Assembly: GCA_020634035.1 (NCBI GenBank)
Contig: JACKCM010000002.1
Coordinates: forward strand, 558,001-622,000
Origin: Candidatus Obscuribacterales bacterium
GTDB taxonomy: Bacteria > Cyanobacteriota > Vampirovibrionia > Obscuribacterales > Obscuribacteraceae
DNA length: 64,000 bases
Direction of reading: 5' to 3'
Shown here: piece by piece, positions 33,410 through 42,563 of the stretch
How the letters are laid out: the number at the start of each line of letters is the position of its first letter
Position numbering within the stretch: position 1 is the first letter of the stretch
Translations under genes and position numbers: made by a program
The notes under the pieces: generated by a model
The model's database searches: none
Seen by the model: the letters and a program-made list of their open reading frames with translations, nothing else
What the model was told of the DNA's origin: nothing

Positions 33410-34384
33410 TTAACGGTTTTGCACAACGAATTTGATCGCTTCCACATAGATCTGGGGTTCGGGGAACTCGTGATCCAGGTCTATTTCGGTCAGTTTACAG
33501 CGAAAGCCGCTCTTTTCCAGGGCGGCGGCGACATCTTTTTGAAGTACCGGTGGGACGGTCTTGTCTCGTTTGGCTGAGACAATCGCGAAGGATAGTTCTT
33601 TCGGGAGCTGATCTAGATGCTGTAGCAAGCTCGCTTTTCTGTAGCTTTCTGGTGTTTGCTCCGGTGCACCGCCCATCGCTTCTGCTACCCCCAGGCGAAC
33701 CACATCGACTTTTGTCTTTCGAAACAACTCTGCCAGGTCTCCTGTGCCTTCGACACTGACCACACCGCGAATTTTATTTTTTATCGAATCCGGTGCCACC
33801 GCAGGATAATTCAAGGCGACGCTGCCACCCATACTGGTGCCTATGATCACTATAGAATCGAGGGGATAGGCATAACTGATCTCGGCTATGTTCTGGTTGA
33901 TGTCGGCAAGGGCAAGGTCGTTTCCCCAGGCGTTGCTTTTTCTGTAGTTCAAAGAAGCAATCACCGCACTGGGAAAGGCTTCTCTTATTGATGGTGCGAT
34001 CGGGGTCTTTTTCGCCACTACATAGGGTTCAAGATAATTCGAACCCATGCCGTGCAGATAGACGATAAGAGTGTATTTGTTGGAATGAGGCTGCTGCTTT
34101 GGCGGAATCAACAAATAGCTGTCCGGAATTCCGTCTTTGTGGCTGACGAAGTCTCTTCTGAAGAATTCTTGATCGTCCACTTTCTCGCCGGTCCGGCTTG
34201 CGGCTGACAGATTGGTGACCTGGCTTGCCAGTTGACTGTTTTCGATTTTTAAAGCGCGTGTTTTGCCACCTGCTTTTCCAAGCATTATCGACAGGATGAT
34301 GATCGCGGTAATAGCTCCTGCAAGCGCTACGGTCATAAAAAGCAACAGGGCTTTCGATTTTAGAAAACTTGTAAAATTAGACAT
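33410..34384 (-). CDS. Membrane-anchored alpha/beta hydrolase (esterase-like)
   Basis: 324 residues. One N-terminal helix (LLLFMTVALAGAITAIIILSIML) and a short coiled-coil linker are followed by an alpha/beta hydrolase: YLHGMGSN forms the oxyanion region, the nucleophile elbow is GTSMGGS, the acid is in SAKRDKTVPP, and the histidine is in DLDHEFPEP. It resembles feruloyl-esterase or dienelactone-hydrolase-like enzymes facing the periplasm. Substrate unknown. It precedes the exported TPR gene by about 70 bases on the same strand. Confidence 0.8.
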   Translation of the reverse strand: MSNFTSFLKSKALLLFMTVALAGAITAIIILSIMLGKAGGKTRALKIENSQLASQVTNLSAASRTGEKVDDQEFFRRDFVSHKDGIPDSYLLIPPKQQPHSNKYTLIVYLHGMGSNYLEPYVVAKKTPIAPSIREAFPSAVIASLNYRKSNAWGNDLALADINQNIAEISYAYPLDSIVIIGTSMGGSVALNYPAVAPDSIKNKIRGVVSVEGTGDLAELFRKTKVDVVRLGVAEAMGGAPEQTPESYRKASLLQHLDQLPKELSFAIVSAKRDKTVPPVLQKDVAAALEKSGFRCKLTEIDLDHEFPEPQIYVEAIKFVVQNR

Positions 34385-34494
34385 TATCGGTCTTATATTC
34401 TCTGTAGATATTACAGATGTGCCAGCAGGGAATGTAATATTGTCATGGCACTGGTAAGTCTAGATCAACTTTTGCGCCCCGGGTCAAGATAGAC

Positions 34495-35208
34495 ATGAAT
34501 ATTATCTTTTCTCAACCCGTAAGCTCTCTTCGGACTATGGTCCTGGTTTTGCTCTTGCTCTTACCAGGGACGGTTTCGGTCGGCAATGGAGCATTCGCCA
34601 CTACCCGCACCCACAACATGGATGAGGCAAGGAAGCTCAATCGCGAAGCGATAGACCTGCAATCCCGGGGGCAGTTGAACGATGCCTGTGAACTCTATCG
34701 AAAAGCTATAGCGCTCTATCCTGGTGGTGGTGCCTATCACAATAATTTTGCCGTGCTTCTCAAAGAGATGGGCGAGTATGAAGCGGCAGAAAAAGAGGCC
34801 AGGCAGGCCCTGGCATTAAAACCGGCGCGAGCCGACTATCATTTCAATCTCGGTCTTATCCTCATGAAGCGGGATAAAAACGAAGAAGCCGAGACCGAGT
34901 TCAGAGCAGCGCTCAAGCATAATCCTGACGATATCGACAGCCATTTTCGACTGGCCGAAGTATTGACCGCTCGATCGCTCTTTCAAGAAGCTGAAAAGGA
35001 GATCAAACTCGCTATTTTGTTGCGACCGAATCAGGCTTCTTATCATGCTCTTCTGGGCGATATCTACTATCGTCTCAACGACCACCAGAATTCGCTTTAT
35101 GAATACAAGCGCGCAGTCTCGCTTTCTGCCGATATTAAAAGAGACGGCAATTTGATGGAGCGTTTGAAGTATCTGGAGAAAGTGGTCGATGGCAGAGGAA
35201 GAAGCTGA
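34495..35208 (+). CDS. Exported TPR protein
   Basis: 237 residues: signal peptide (MVLVLLLLLPGTVSVGNGAFA), then about five 34-residue TPRs (LNREAIDLQSRGQLNDACEL, YHNNFAVLLKEMGEYEAA, YHFNLGLILMKRDKNEEA and further). Its TGA overlaps the next ATG by one base (TGATG), so translation is coupled to the AI-2E family transporter. It may be a periplasmic partner of that transporter, a guess from coupling. Confidence 0.8.
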   Translation: MNIIFSQPVSSLRTMVLVLLLLLPGTVSVGNGAFATTRTHNMDEARKLNREAIDLQSRGQLNDACELYRKAIALYPGGGAYHNNFAVLLKEMGEYEAAEKEARQALALKPARADYHFNLGLILMKRDKNEEAETEFRAALKHNPDDIDSHFRLAEVLTARSLFQEAEKEIKLAILLRPNQASYHALLGDIYYRLNDHQNSLYEYKRAVSLSADIKRDGNLMERLKYLEKVVDGRGRS

Positions 35209-36356
35209 TGGATGACAACGGCGATAAAGAGCGACAGGACAGTCTGCTTATCCTGCAAAGACGGCTTGTCATCACCTGTCTTACTCTTCTCATCTGCATT
35301 CTGCTGTTCAAACTAGCCGAAGTTTTCTCGGATATTCTCCATATTCTTGCGGTATCGGTCTTCCTGACTTACACAGTAATCAGTCTGGTGGACTTCTTAG
35401 ATCGCAAATTCAAGAACCGAATGCTTGCCGTCACCGGTGTTTATCTCCTTGGTGCGGTGCTTACTTTAGTCGGCATTGTTCTTGTTATTCCGACCATTCT
35501 CTTTCAGCTCAGTCAGTTGATCGAGCTGACCATCAAAGAACTTCCCGGCTTGCTCCAGAACTCAGGCGCCTATTTGAAACCGCTGGAGACGACACTGGCT
35601 AAATATGACATCCATGTCGGCACTGATGAGATGGTCTCTCTTCTGGTCAGCCGTCTGCCGCAGCCGGATGGCCCTGCCATCGTCGCCCAGATGTCCGGTG
35701 TGGCTATCTCTACCATGACTATCGCTGTTTATGGATTGTCGGTGCTCTTGCTTACTTTCTATTTCCTTCTCGACGGCAAAGGCATGATCGATTCGGTGGT
35801 CAAGCTCAGTCCGACCAAATATCAGGGTACGGTGACCGAAGCGCTATCCGAAATTCATCATTGCCTGAAAGCTTTCTTCCGAGGTCAGATTGTTCTCGGT
35901 CTTCTTTTCGGAGTTTTCATGGTCGTGGTCTATATGCTCCTGGGAGTGGAGTATGCCCTCGCGCTGGGGCTCTTCCTCGGAATCTGGGAAATAGTGCCGG
36001 TTATAGGACCGACCATCGGTTTTGTCCCTGCCCTGGTCTCGGTGCTCTTTCTTGGATTGGCCAATGTCGGCGGTAACAGACTGATGGAGATTATCATTCT
36101 GGTAATCGCTTTTAACATTTGTCAGTGGGTGAAGGATAATCTGGTCGCTCCACGCTATATCGGAGATGCCATCGGTCTTCATCCGGTGCTTGTCTTTATT
36201 GCCATTATGATTGGTGCCAGGCTTGACGGCATCCTGGGTATCATCGTCTCTTTACCGGTGGCAGGGACCCTGGCTGTGCTCTTCAAATATTTGACCGCAG
36301 GCCGGCAGCCTGAAGAAGAGCCTTCCTGCCCTGAGGAATCTGCAGAAACTCAGTGA
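35208..36356 (+). CDS. AI-2E family (UPF0118/PerM) transporter
   Basis: 382 residues with about eight membrane segments. The family core is clear: FFRGQIVLGLLFGVFMVVVY, GIWEIVPVIGPTIGFVPAL and the closing LVAPRYIGDAIGLHPVLVFI. Members export small molecules or ions (autoinducer-2 for TqsA, Na+ or H+ for others), so the substrate is undefined. The start is coupled to the TPR gene upstream. The C-terminus is acidic (EEEPSCPEESAET). Confidence 0.88.
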   Translation: MDDNGDKERQDSLLILQRRLVITCLTLLICILLFKLAEVFSDILHILAVSVFLTYTVISLVDFLDRKFKNRMLAVTGVYLLGAVLTLVGIVLVIPTILFQLSQLIELTIKELPGLLQNSGAYLKPLETTLAKYDIHVGTDEMVSLLVSRLPQPDGPAIVAQMSGVAISTMTIAVYGLSVLLLTFYFLLDGKGMIDSVVKLSPTKYQGTVTEALSEIHHCLKAFFRGQIVLGLLFGVFMVVVYMLLGVEYALALGLFLGIWEIVPVIGPTIGFVPALVSVLFLGLANVGGNRLMEIIILVIAFNICQWVKDNLVAPRYIGDAIGLHPVLVFIAIMIGARLDGILGIIVSLPVAGTLAVLFKYLTAGRQPEEEPSCPEESAETQ

Positions 36357-36395
36357 ATTAGTTAAATTCGGTCGGACTTCCGATAACTTTTGGTT

Positions 36396-36557
36396 TTACT
36401 TAAGGTTGATTGGAGTTTTGGTGGGCAGCTTGGGCAGTTCGGCATTATCCGGACTGAAGCTCTCTTGCAGTGAACGAGCGATGAGGGATTGCAAGAAAAT
36501 TCCGAAAACCACTAGCAGAGCCAGGGCTATCAACAAAAATCTGGTGTTTTGTGACAT
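36396..36557 (-). CDS. 53-residue single-pass membrane protein
   Basis: ATG 36557 to TAA 36396 on the minus strand. The product begins MSQNTRFLLIALALLVVFG, giving one strong membrane helix (about 7-27), then a polar Pro-rich tail ending KTPINLK. GAGAGAAG upstream is a plausible ribosome site. It occupies the spacer between the AI-2E transporter and moxR. No family recognised. A chance reading frame is possible, but the charge and hydrophobic pattern look real. Confidence 0.5.
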   Translation of the reverse strand: MSQNTRFLLIALALLVVFGIFLQSLIARSLQESFSPDNAELPKLPTKTPINLK

Positions 36558-36736
36558 TCTTCTCTCGTCCTAGGAAACTCTTTTAAGATTATACAGGATC
36601 TGCTCCCATTGTACGGAGCGTGGCATACAGAACGCTGGTCTCAGACCCGCGGTGTTAGACCCCTGGCCGGGGTGGGTATATTCGGCCAGATTAGACCCAT
36701 ATTTTAATAGTTATCAAGTACATAGAGGAGTAGACG

Positions 36737-37699
36737 GTGAATCGACCCCAAGCCCTGGCAGGCAATACCAACACAAACGAGCTCAGCCCCCGCGCCAAGC
36801 TTCTGGTAGACAACATGGCCAAAGCCCTGGTTGGTCAAACCAGAGCTTCCAAGCTGGCTGTGGTGGCGATGCTCTCCGGCGGTCATGTCCTTTTGGAGGA
36901 CGTTCCGGGAGTGGGCAAGACTCTGCTTGCCAAAAGTCTATCCAGCTCTATCCAGGCTGATTTCAAAAGGATTCAGGCAACCCCCGACCTTTTGCCTTCT
37001 GATATCTCCGGTGTTCAGATCTTCGATCAGAAAGAAGGTAAGTTCAAATTCGTTCCCGGACCGATATTTACAAACATTCTTCTAATGGACGAGATCAACC
37101 GGGCTACTCCCCGGACACAGTCCAGTTTGCTCGAGGCTATGGAAGAGAGGCAGGTAACTAATGATGGTGTCACTCGCAGTCTGCCTGAATTGTTCTTCGT
37201 AATCGCTACCCAGAACCCTATCGAGCACCACGGTACCTTTCCTCTGCCGGAAGCGCAGTTAGACCGTTTCATGGTCTCAATGTCTCTGGGATATCCTAAT
37301 CGAAACGACGAAGCGGAGATTATCAAAAAAACTCTTCTCAAAGATGCCTTCACCGTATCCCAGGTTCTGAGCGTTCAGGAAGTGCTCAATATGCGGGAAG
37401 CTTTGCGTAGCGTTTTTGTTCATGAAGCGCTCGTGAACTATATCGTCGACATTGTCACCACATCCAGAGAACATCCATCCATCGTGCTCGGTGTAAGCCC
37501 CCGGGGTGCTCAGCTTCTGGTCAGAGCCTCCCAGGCTCTTGCTTTCATAGAGGGCCGGGACTTTGTCACTCCGGAAGATGTGAAAGAGCTCGCTCCTCAT
37601 GTCTTCGGTCACAGGATAGTTCCTAAGCTGAAGTCGAACAAGGTCTGTCATGCCGACCTGGTTCGTAAAGTTCTGGAAGTAGTGAAAGTGCCGTCTTAA
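36737..37699 (+). CDS. MoxR-family AAA+ ATPase
   Basis: 320 residues from GTG 36737. Walker A GVGKT in LLEDVPGVGKTLLAKSL, Walker B with MoxR signature LLMDEINRATPRTQSSLLEA, sensor IATQNPIEHHGTFPLPEAQ, and the lid with SPRGAQLLVRASQA. MoxR ATPases act as chaperones in assembling or activating membrane or metalloprotein complexes. It heads a three-gene unit with a DUF58 protein and a transglutaminase-like protein, a very common and conserved arrangement. Confidence 0.93.
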   Translation: MNRPQALAGNTNTNELSPRAKLLVDNMAKALVGQTRASKLAVVAMLSGGHVLLEDVPGVGKTLLAKSLSSSIQADFKRIQATPDLLPSDISGVQIFDQKEGKFKFVPGPIFTNILLMDEINRATPRTQSSLLEAMEERQVTNDGVTRSLPELFFVIATQNPIEHHGTFPLPEAQLDRFMVSMSLGYPNRNDEAEIIKKTLLKDAFTVSQVLSVQEVLNMREALRSVFVHEALVNYIVDIVTTSREHPSIVLGVSPRGAQLLVRASQALAFIEGRDFVTPEDVKELAPHVFGHRIVPKLKSNKVCHADLVRKVLEVVKVPS

Positions 37700-37726
37700 C
37701 AGGACGGAGAAAGACCGGTATAGGCT

Positions 37727-39208
37727 ATGCGTCCTCAATCCCGACTGAGATCCGATGAAGCGGTAACGATCCTATCTAAGGATTCTAGTAAGCGCGCCAA
37801 ACGTGCCTGGGCTCTGCCTGTCGGTATGGGCTATCGCATTTATCTAGAAGCCAGATTTCTCTCTATGCTCTCCATCGGCCTTTGTATAAGCCTTACCGGA
37901 GCACTGTGTAATAACGAGTGGCTTTATCTGCTCTCTTCTGCATTTGTGTCGGCGGCATTGCTGGGGGCGATCATTCCTTTTCTCGTTCTTACTTTCGTCA
38001 AATTCGACTATGCGCTGCCTGAGGAGGTTCTTGCTTCGGATCAGGCGGCGGTTATAGTCAAGCTTAAAAAGTCGAAAGTTCTGGGACCTTTGAGCGGTCT
38101 TGTTCCGGTTAAGTGGCTGCGTCTCAATATCGATGCGGCAAGAAGAGGAAAAGACGGCACCAGTTTTGAAGCCATCTATCCACCGGAGCCTGTTTTAATC
38201 GACTCTCTCGATGGGGAGAGCTGGTATGAATTCCCGACCCCCAATCTGCAGAGGGGTGTCTACAAATTCAACGGAATCGAACTGAGCACATGCTTCCCCC
38301 TTGGTATCACATGGTGGTCGCGGCGCTTTGCCATCAAAGATAAGAAGAACGTATTGATAACTGTTTATCCTCGTCATTATCCTGTTTCAGGCAACTTCAT
38401 GACCGAACTTCGTGGAGTGAGCTCTACCATGGGGCTTTCTTCGGCACTATCTGCGGTGACTCATCAAAGCACCAGTTTTCGCAGTGTGCGTGAGTTCCGT
38501 ACGGGTGACAGTCTCCGTCACATTCACTGGGCTCTTACGGCGAAGGCCGGTGAAATTCTGGTTAAGGAATTTGATCAAGAGACTCTGCCTGTCTTCAATC
38601 TTCTTTTGAATTTGCGTGCGAACTGGCGTAACCGAGAACAGTTCGAACTGGCTGTCTCGACGATGTTCTCTCTCTGTCATCTGGGCTATAGCATGGGTCA
38701 GGTGCCCAATCTTTTTCTCAATCCGCCCATGAACTCGAGCCAACTGAAGCCGCTTCTTTTCGATATACCCAGTGGTCTCAATCCCGGACTCGACCTCTAT
38801 GCCGAAGTTCTCGCCAGAGTGGAACCGGTTTCGGTGCGCTCCGAATCGAAACGGGTCGGAGTGGACAAAGAGATTGCCGAAGTCGAGCTTGAACTCGATG
38901 AAAGTTTAATCGAAATAGATTATTTTGAGCGTGATCTGCTCACGCTTTTGCCCAGCGGAGATTCGGTAGTGAAGTACAATCCTGACCAGGGTGATGTGGT
39001 CTGCTATCCGATTGACCTGGCCATAGTGCCCGAGGGGTGGGACTATGAAGATCCTATCGAAGACAAGCGTGGTGTCGGTGCCATGGTCAATTTCGATAAA
39101 CTGCGACCTAAAAAGGGCGGTGATACCAACATCAAGCATTTGCTGGGTCCCGACAGCGGCCAGGTGATCGGTAAGATCGACTGGATAAAGGATCTGGAGG
39201 CGCTCTGA
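37727..39208 (+). CDS. DUF58 membrane protein
   Basis: 493 residues. Two membrane helices near the N-terminus (FLSMLSIGLCISLTGAL and FVSAALLGAIIPFLVLT), a beta-rich region, then the DUF58 signature FRTGDSLRHIHWALTAKAG followed by a vWA-like strand (PVFNLLLNLRANW). It starts 27 bases after moxR and ends one base before the transglutaminase-like gene. DUF58 proteins act with MoxR. Their biochemical role is unknown. The C-terminal 100 residues are acidic and seem specific to this lineage. Confidence 0.87.
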   Translation: MRPQSRLRSDEAVTILSKDSSKRAKRAWALPVGMGYRIYLEARFLSMLSIGLCISLTGALCNNEWLYLLSSAFVSAALLGAIIPFLVLTFVKFDYALPEEVLASDQAAVIVKLKKSKVLGPLSGLVPVKWLRLNIDAARRGKDGTSFEAIYPPEPVLIDSLDGESWYEFPTPNLQRGVYKFNGIELSTCFPLGITWWSRRFAIKDKKNVLITVYPRHYPVSGNFMTELRGVSSTMGLSSALSAVTHQSTSFRSVREFRTGDSLRHIHWALTAKAGEILVKEFDQETLPVFNLLLNLRANWRNREQFELAVSTMFSLCHLGYSMGQVPNLFLNPPMNSSQLKPLLFDIPSGLNPGLDLYAEVLARVEPVSVRSESKRVGVDKEIAEVELELDESLIEIDYFERDLLTLLPSGDSVVKYNPDQGDVVCYPIDLAIVPEGWDYEDPIEDKRGVGAMVNFDKLRPKKGGDTNIKHLLGPDSGQVIGKIDWIKDLEAL

Positions 39209-39209
39209 T

Positions 39210-42200
39210 ATGGACTTGTTCAAAAGAGAACCGCAACAACAAGAAGTTCTGGAGCCACCGGAACATAGCGTTGCTCTGCGCCTGGTCGTCTTTTTGATGG
39301 CCGCTCTTTGTGTCGGATCCTCCTGCTATTTCTCCCGAGTAGAACCTCTGATATGGGTTCTTTTCATGGTTACGGTTCTCACCGGCAGCTATTTGAGTTA
39401 TCTCTATCGTAACGATGAAAATAAATGGCTGAGAAGAGTCGCCTTCATAGGCATTGTTGCCGTGGGTTATCTTGCCGGCAAGCGCTTCTTGAGTCCCTTG
39501 AGCACCGAATATGATTTCGTCTCTCCTTTTGTCATTTTTCTCGCCGGTGTTTTCTCCAGCCTCTGTTTCGAAATGAGATCCCGATCGGATCTCAATCTTT
39601 CTTCCGGTCTAGGGCTGCTTCTTCTTTGTATCACCGCCCCGGTGGCAAGGGGATTGCTCTTCGGAGGAGTGGTGCTCTCTTACATACTGCTCGGCGGTTT
39701 GATGCTTTATTTCGATTGTCTATCGAGAACCTTGAATGCCTGGCTGGAAAAAACGATTGAAGATGCTCCCAAACTCGATTTTTCTAGGTCCGGTGGTGGC
39801 AGGCGTCGCAATCGTTTCGGCAGCACTCTGGGTCTGCTTGCGTTCTTTCCATTGCTTGCCGCGATGATGTTTTTGTTCATGCCCCGTATCGATAGTTTTC
39901 TTGATATGACTATGGCTTATGCCAAGACCCTCAATCCCGACTATTTACTGGACATGGCCATGGGCTCCCAGGGACCGGCATCACGCCCACCCCAAGATAA
40001 AGGCCAGTCAGCCAGGGACTGGTTCCAGAAAAATTCTCAGGTGTTGTCCAACCTAAAAAAGAACGAGAAGAAAGACGAGAAGACCAAAGAGAAATTGACT
40101 TCGACTCAGCCTGATAAAGATAAATCCGGTATTCCTGAACCAAAGCAAGATAAGGATAAGAAGCAGCAGGCGAAACAAGAGAAACAGGCTAAATCTAAGG
40201 CTAAATCTGAAAAGGATAAAAAAGAAAAGTCGAAGTCGGACAAAGATAAAGAAGATCTGAATCCTGAACCCCAAGACAAGAAGAAAGTCGACAACCCCAA
40301 AGGTACTTCTAAGAAAAACACGTCTGATAGCAAGAAGAAGCAAGAGCAAGAGCGAAAGAATAAGAGCAAATCCGCTTCGAAATCAGATAAGAAATCCGAC
40401 TCTAAATCTGGTGCTTCCGGAAAAAGCGGAAAAAGTGGCAAAAGTGGCAAAAGTGGAAAAGGCGCCGGTGGTGCCGAGGGTGGTTCCGGTGGCTCCGGTA
40501 CCGGCAAGGAGGCCGGACCGGGAGCAGACAAGAAGCTCGTCATCAAAGATGAAGAGGTCTTCGATACCCATGAACCATTTGTCTCATCTGAAGCGCCCAT
40601 TTTGAAAGTAACATCGCGTCGGCTTGCCTATCTAAGGCGTCAGTGCTATGACAAATTCGACGGCAGGTACTGGACCCATACCGGCAAAGGTGCTACAGAA
40701 AGCGCTGATAGGAACAAGAACAAGAATAAGAATAATAAGGATAAGAAGAGTAAGAGTAAGCGGCCTGAAAAACAAGAGAAGAGCGTTAAAGTTGTCGATG
40801 GTGTCATCCAGCGCGAGAGCCTGAAAGAAGCCATGGAGAAAGCGGCACTGGCCAGGCAGGCTGCACCGAAAGCGGTGGCTCCCCAGCCGGTCAGCACCGG
40901 GTCTATCTTAATGAAGAGCGGTCCTATTTCTAAGCAAGAAGGCATAGTTATGGGCAATGGCAATGCCGGAGCCGGCTCCAACACGACAGCGGAGCCCACA
41001 CCGGTAGTCGAGCCGAAGCCGCAATCAGAAGAGAGTGATCAAGGACCGGTAGATCTTGTCTCTCGCATAGCCAAGGGAAGGAAGTTCGAGTTTCTTTCCC
41101 GAGAACGACCGCTTTTTCTGGTCGGTATGGCCGATGCGCTTTCTGTCCCACCCAAGTATCCTTCCATCTCTATGACCCAGGATGTCGAGGTACTCGCTCC
41201 TTCAATAGGCAAGGTCGTTCCCGGCGCCTGGATTCCCCAGGAGGTAATCGTCAACCAGAAAGAGCTCAGTGTTGACAGACTGGGAGTGATGAGAACAACT
41301 GCGGATCTAAAAGCAAAAACTAAATTCAAGGTCAAAACCGAGCTGCCCATCTTTAACACGGCCTATATGCGTCAGCGCCCACCTATGGGCGCTACCGAAG
41401 AAGAGGTGATTCGCGATAATTTCGCATCTTATCTGCAACTTCCTGAAACCATAAGCGATGCCGTTTTCGAAGCCGCCGAATCCAATACATCGCCCGAGTT
41501 CAACTGGTTCGTTCAGAGCGAACAGCTCGCCAATTATCTGCGCGATAACTACAAAATAAATAACAATGCCAATTATGATGATTCAGAAGATCTGGTCCAG
41601 AGCTTTCTGGATAGCGATGAAGGTGGTCAGAGTTCACACTTCGCCAGCGCTTTCGTGATTTTGAATCGTTGTGTCGGAATACCATCACGCATGGTGGTAG
41701 GTTTTGCCCCTGGCGAACTGGATCATGTCTCCGGAGCCCGCACGGTCAAAGGCAAGGATGTCCAGGCCTGGGCCGAGTCTTATATACCTGAGTTCGGCTG
41801 GGTGCCTTTCGACCCGACCCCGGAGGGCTTTCTCCCCGCTCAGAAAAGGGAGACCGAATACACCGCCGATGATATCAAAGAAGACCTCGGACTGAATGAA
41901 GACGAGAAGAAGAAACTGCTGGAACAGATCCTCAATATTGCCGCCTGGATTCTGGGGCTGCTTGCCTTGCTCGCCATGCTTTTCATTCTCGGTCGCAAGT
42001 TTTTACCGAAGCTGCTTGCCTGGTGGCGTGCTCGTCGAGCCCGAGGTCAGGAGTGGAAGCAGTACAAAAAGGTATTGAAAGCGGTGAAGACCAGCACCAG
42101 TGTCGACCGGGAACCCCAGGAGACACCGACCGAGTATACCTTCAGAGTTCGGCAGACCGTTGATCGTCTTTCTCGGGAGGGGCAACCGACACCATCCGGT

Positions 42201-42329
42201 CTGCCTGACAGTCTCGAGCAATTTATGCAACTCTATACCGATATCTATTTTGGTCAGAGAAAGGGCAAAATGGAAGACCTGAAGTATTATGCCGATCTGG
42301 TCTCTACCCATGCCCGTAACCGTAAATAG
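39210..42329 (+). CDS. Membrane transglutaminase-like protein with degenerate triad and long Lys/Ser-rich insert
   Basis: 1039 residues. About six N-terminal membrane helices (DUF3488-like), then a very long charged low-complexity region (about 270-437 and 500-530, mainly Lys, Asp, Ser with GKSGKSGK repeats). The transglutaminase core follows (about 730-880) and then one more helix (ILGLLALLAMLFILG) with a DUF4129-like tail. The catalytic Cys position is Ser808 (GGQSSHFASAF), the His position is Gln852 (DVQAWAESY), and only Asp868 (FDPTP) remains. Transpeptidase or protease activity is therefore unlikely. It is the third gene of the moxR unit. Confidence 0.85.
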   Translation: MDLFKREPQQQEVLEPPEHSVALRLVVFLMAALCVGSSCYFSRVEPLIWVLFMVTVLTGSYLSYLYRNDENKWLRRVAFIGIVAVGYLAGKRFLSPLSTEYDFVSPFVIFLAGVFSSLCFEMRSRSDLNLSSGLGLLLLCITAPVARGLLFGGVVLSYILLGGLMLYFDCLSRTLNAWLEKTIEDAPKLDFSRSGGGRRRNRFGSTLGLLAFFPLLAAMMFLFMPRIDSFLDMTMAYAKTLNPDYLLDMAMGSQGPASRPPQDKGQSARDWFQKNSQVLSNLKKNEKKDEKTKEKLTSTQPDKDKSGIPEPKQDKDKKQQAKQEKQAKSKAKSEKDKKEKSKSDKDKEDLNPEPQDKKKVDNPKGTSKKNTSDSKKKQEQERKNKSKSASKSDKKSDSKSGASGKSGKSGKSGKSGKGAGGAEGGSGGSGTGKEAGPGADKKLVIKDEEVFDTHEPFVSSEAPILKVTSRRLAYLRRQCYDKFDGRYWTHTGKGATESADRNKNKNKNNKDKKSKSKRPEKQEKSVKVVDGVIQRESLKEAMEKAALARQAAPKAVAPQPVSTGSILMKSGPISKQEGIVMGNGNAGAGSNTTAEPTPVVEPKPQSEESDQGPVDLVSRIAKGRKFEFLSRERPLFLVGMADALSVPPKYPSISMTQDVEVLAPSIGKVVPGAWIPQEVIVNQKELSVDRLGVMRTTADLKAKTKFKVKTELPIFNTAYMRQRPPMGATEEEVIRDNFASYLQLPETISDAVFEAAESNTSPEFNWFVQSEQLANYLRDNYKINNNANYDDSEDLVQSFLDSDEGGQSSHFASAFVILNRCVGIPSRMVVGFAPGELDHVSGARTVKGKDVQAWAESYIPEFGWVPFDPTPEGFLPAQKRETEYTADDIKEDLGLNEDEKKKLLEQILNIAAWILGLLALLAMLFILGRKFLPKLLAWWRARRARGQEWKQYKKVLKAVKTSTSVDREPQETPTEYTFRVRQTVDRLSREGQPTPSGLPDSLEQFMQLYTDIYFGQRKGKMEDLKYYADLVSTHARNRK

Positions 42330-42357
42330 GCAGAATTAAAAGAGAGTCGAGAAAGAA

Positions 42358-42386
42358 TTGACAGGCATACAAATGTATGGTTTAAT
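42358..42386 (+). promoter_or_regulatory. imuA-imuB promoter
   Basis: TTGACA (42358-42363), exactly 17 bases, then TTTAAT (42381-42386): a near-consensus sigma-70 promoter. It starts 29 bases after the transglutaminase-like stop and gives a leader of about 170 bases before ATG 42564. A palindrome fills the spacer. Confidence 0.75.
42366..42379. promoter_or_regulatory. Candidate SOS operator CATACA-AA-TGTATG upstream of imuA
   Basis: Perfect 6-base arms around AA, lying between the -35 and -10 hexamers, where a bound repressor would block polymerase. The same arms in the same register occur at the dnaE2 promoter (57112-57125). imuA, imuB and dnaE2 are SOS-regulated in many bacteria, so LexA is the obvious candidate. 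That is inference, as no lexA gene is in the window. Confidence 0.65.
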
Positions 42387-42563
42387 TGGTCTACTTTGAA
42401 AAATATATAGGTAAGTAGTAGAAGAAGATAAACAAGAGAGAGAGAGAGAAGAGCACGTCTCTGTCTTTTTTCTATCTTTCAGGAATCGTTGAGAAGATCA
42501 TCGATTCCTGTCCTTGCTGTTGTTTTTGTTTCTTTGTAGATTCATCTGATATCGAGAGGCAGG

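Larger units (their letters stand above)
42330..42563 (+). other. Leader region of imuA
   Basis: After the promoter comes a GA dinucleotide run (about 42435-42449). A short AGAGA/TCTCT hairpin then leads into six T's (42466-42471), and a clean stem follows, AGGAATCG (42481-42488) with CGATTCCT (42502-42509). The T-run after the first hairpin could act as an attenuator. No gene is seen. Confidence 0.4.

Noticed and set aside
40053..40600. Minus-strand Leu/Ser/Phe-rich frames
   Set aside because: They arise from the Lys/Ser-rich low-complexity codons of the transglutaminase-like gene read backwards.
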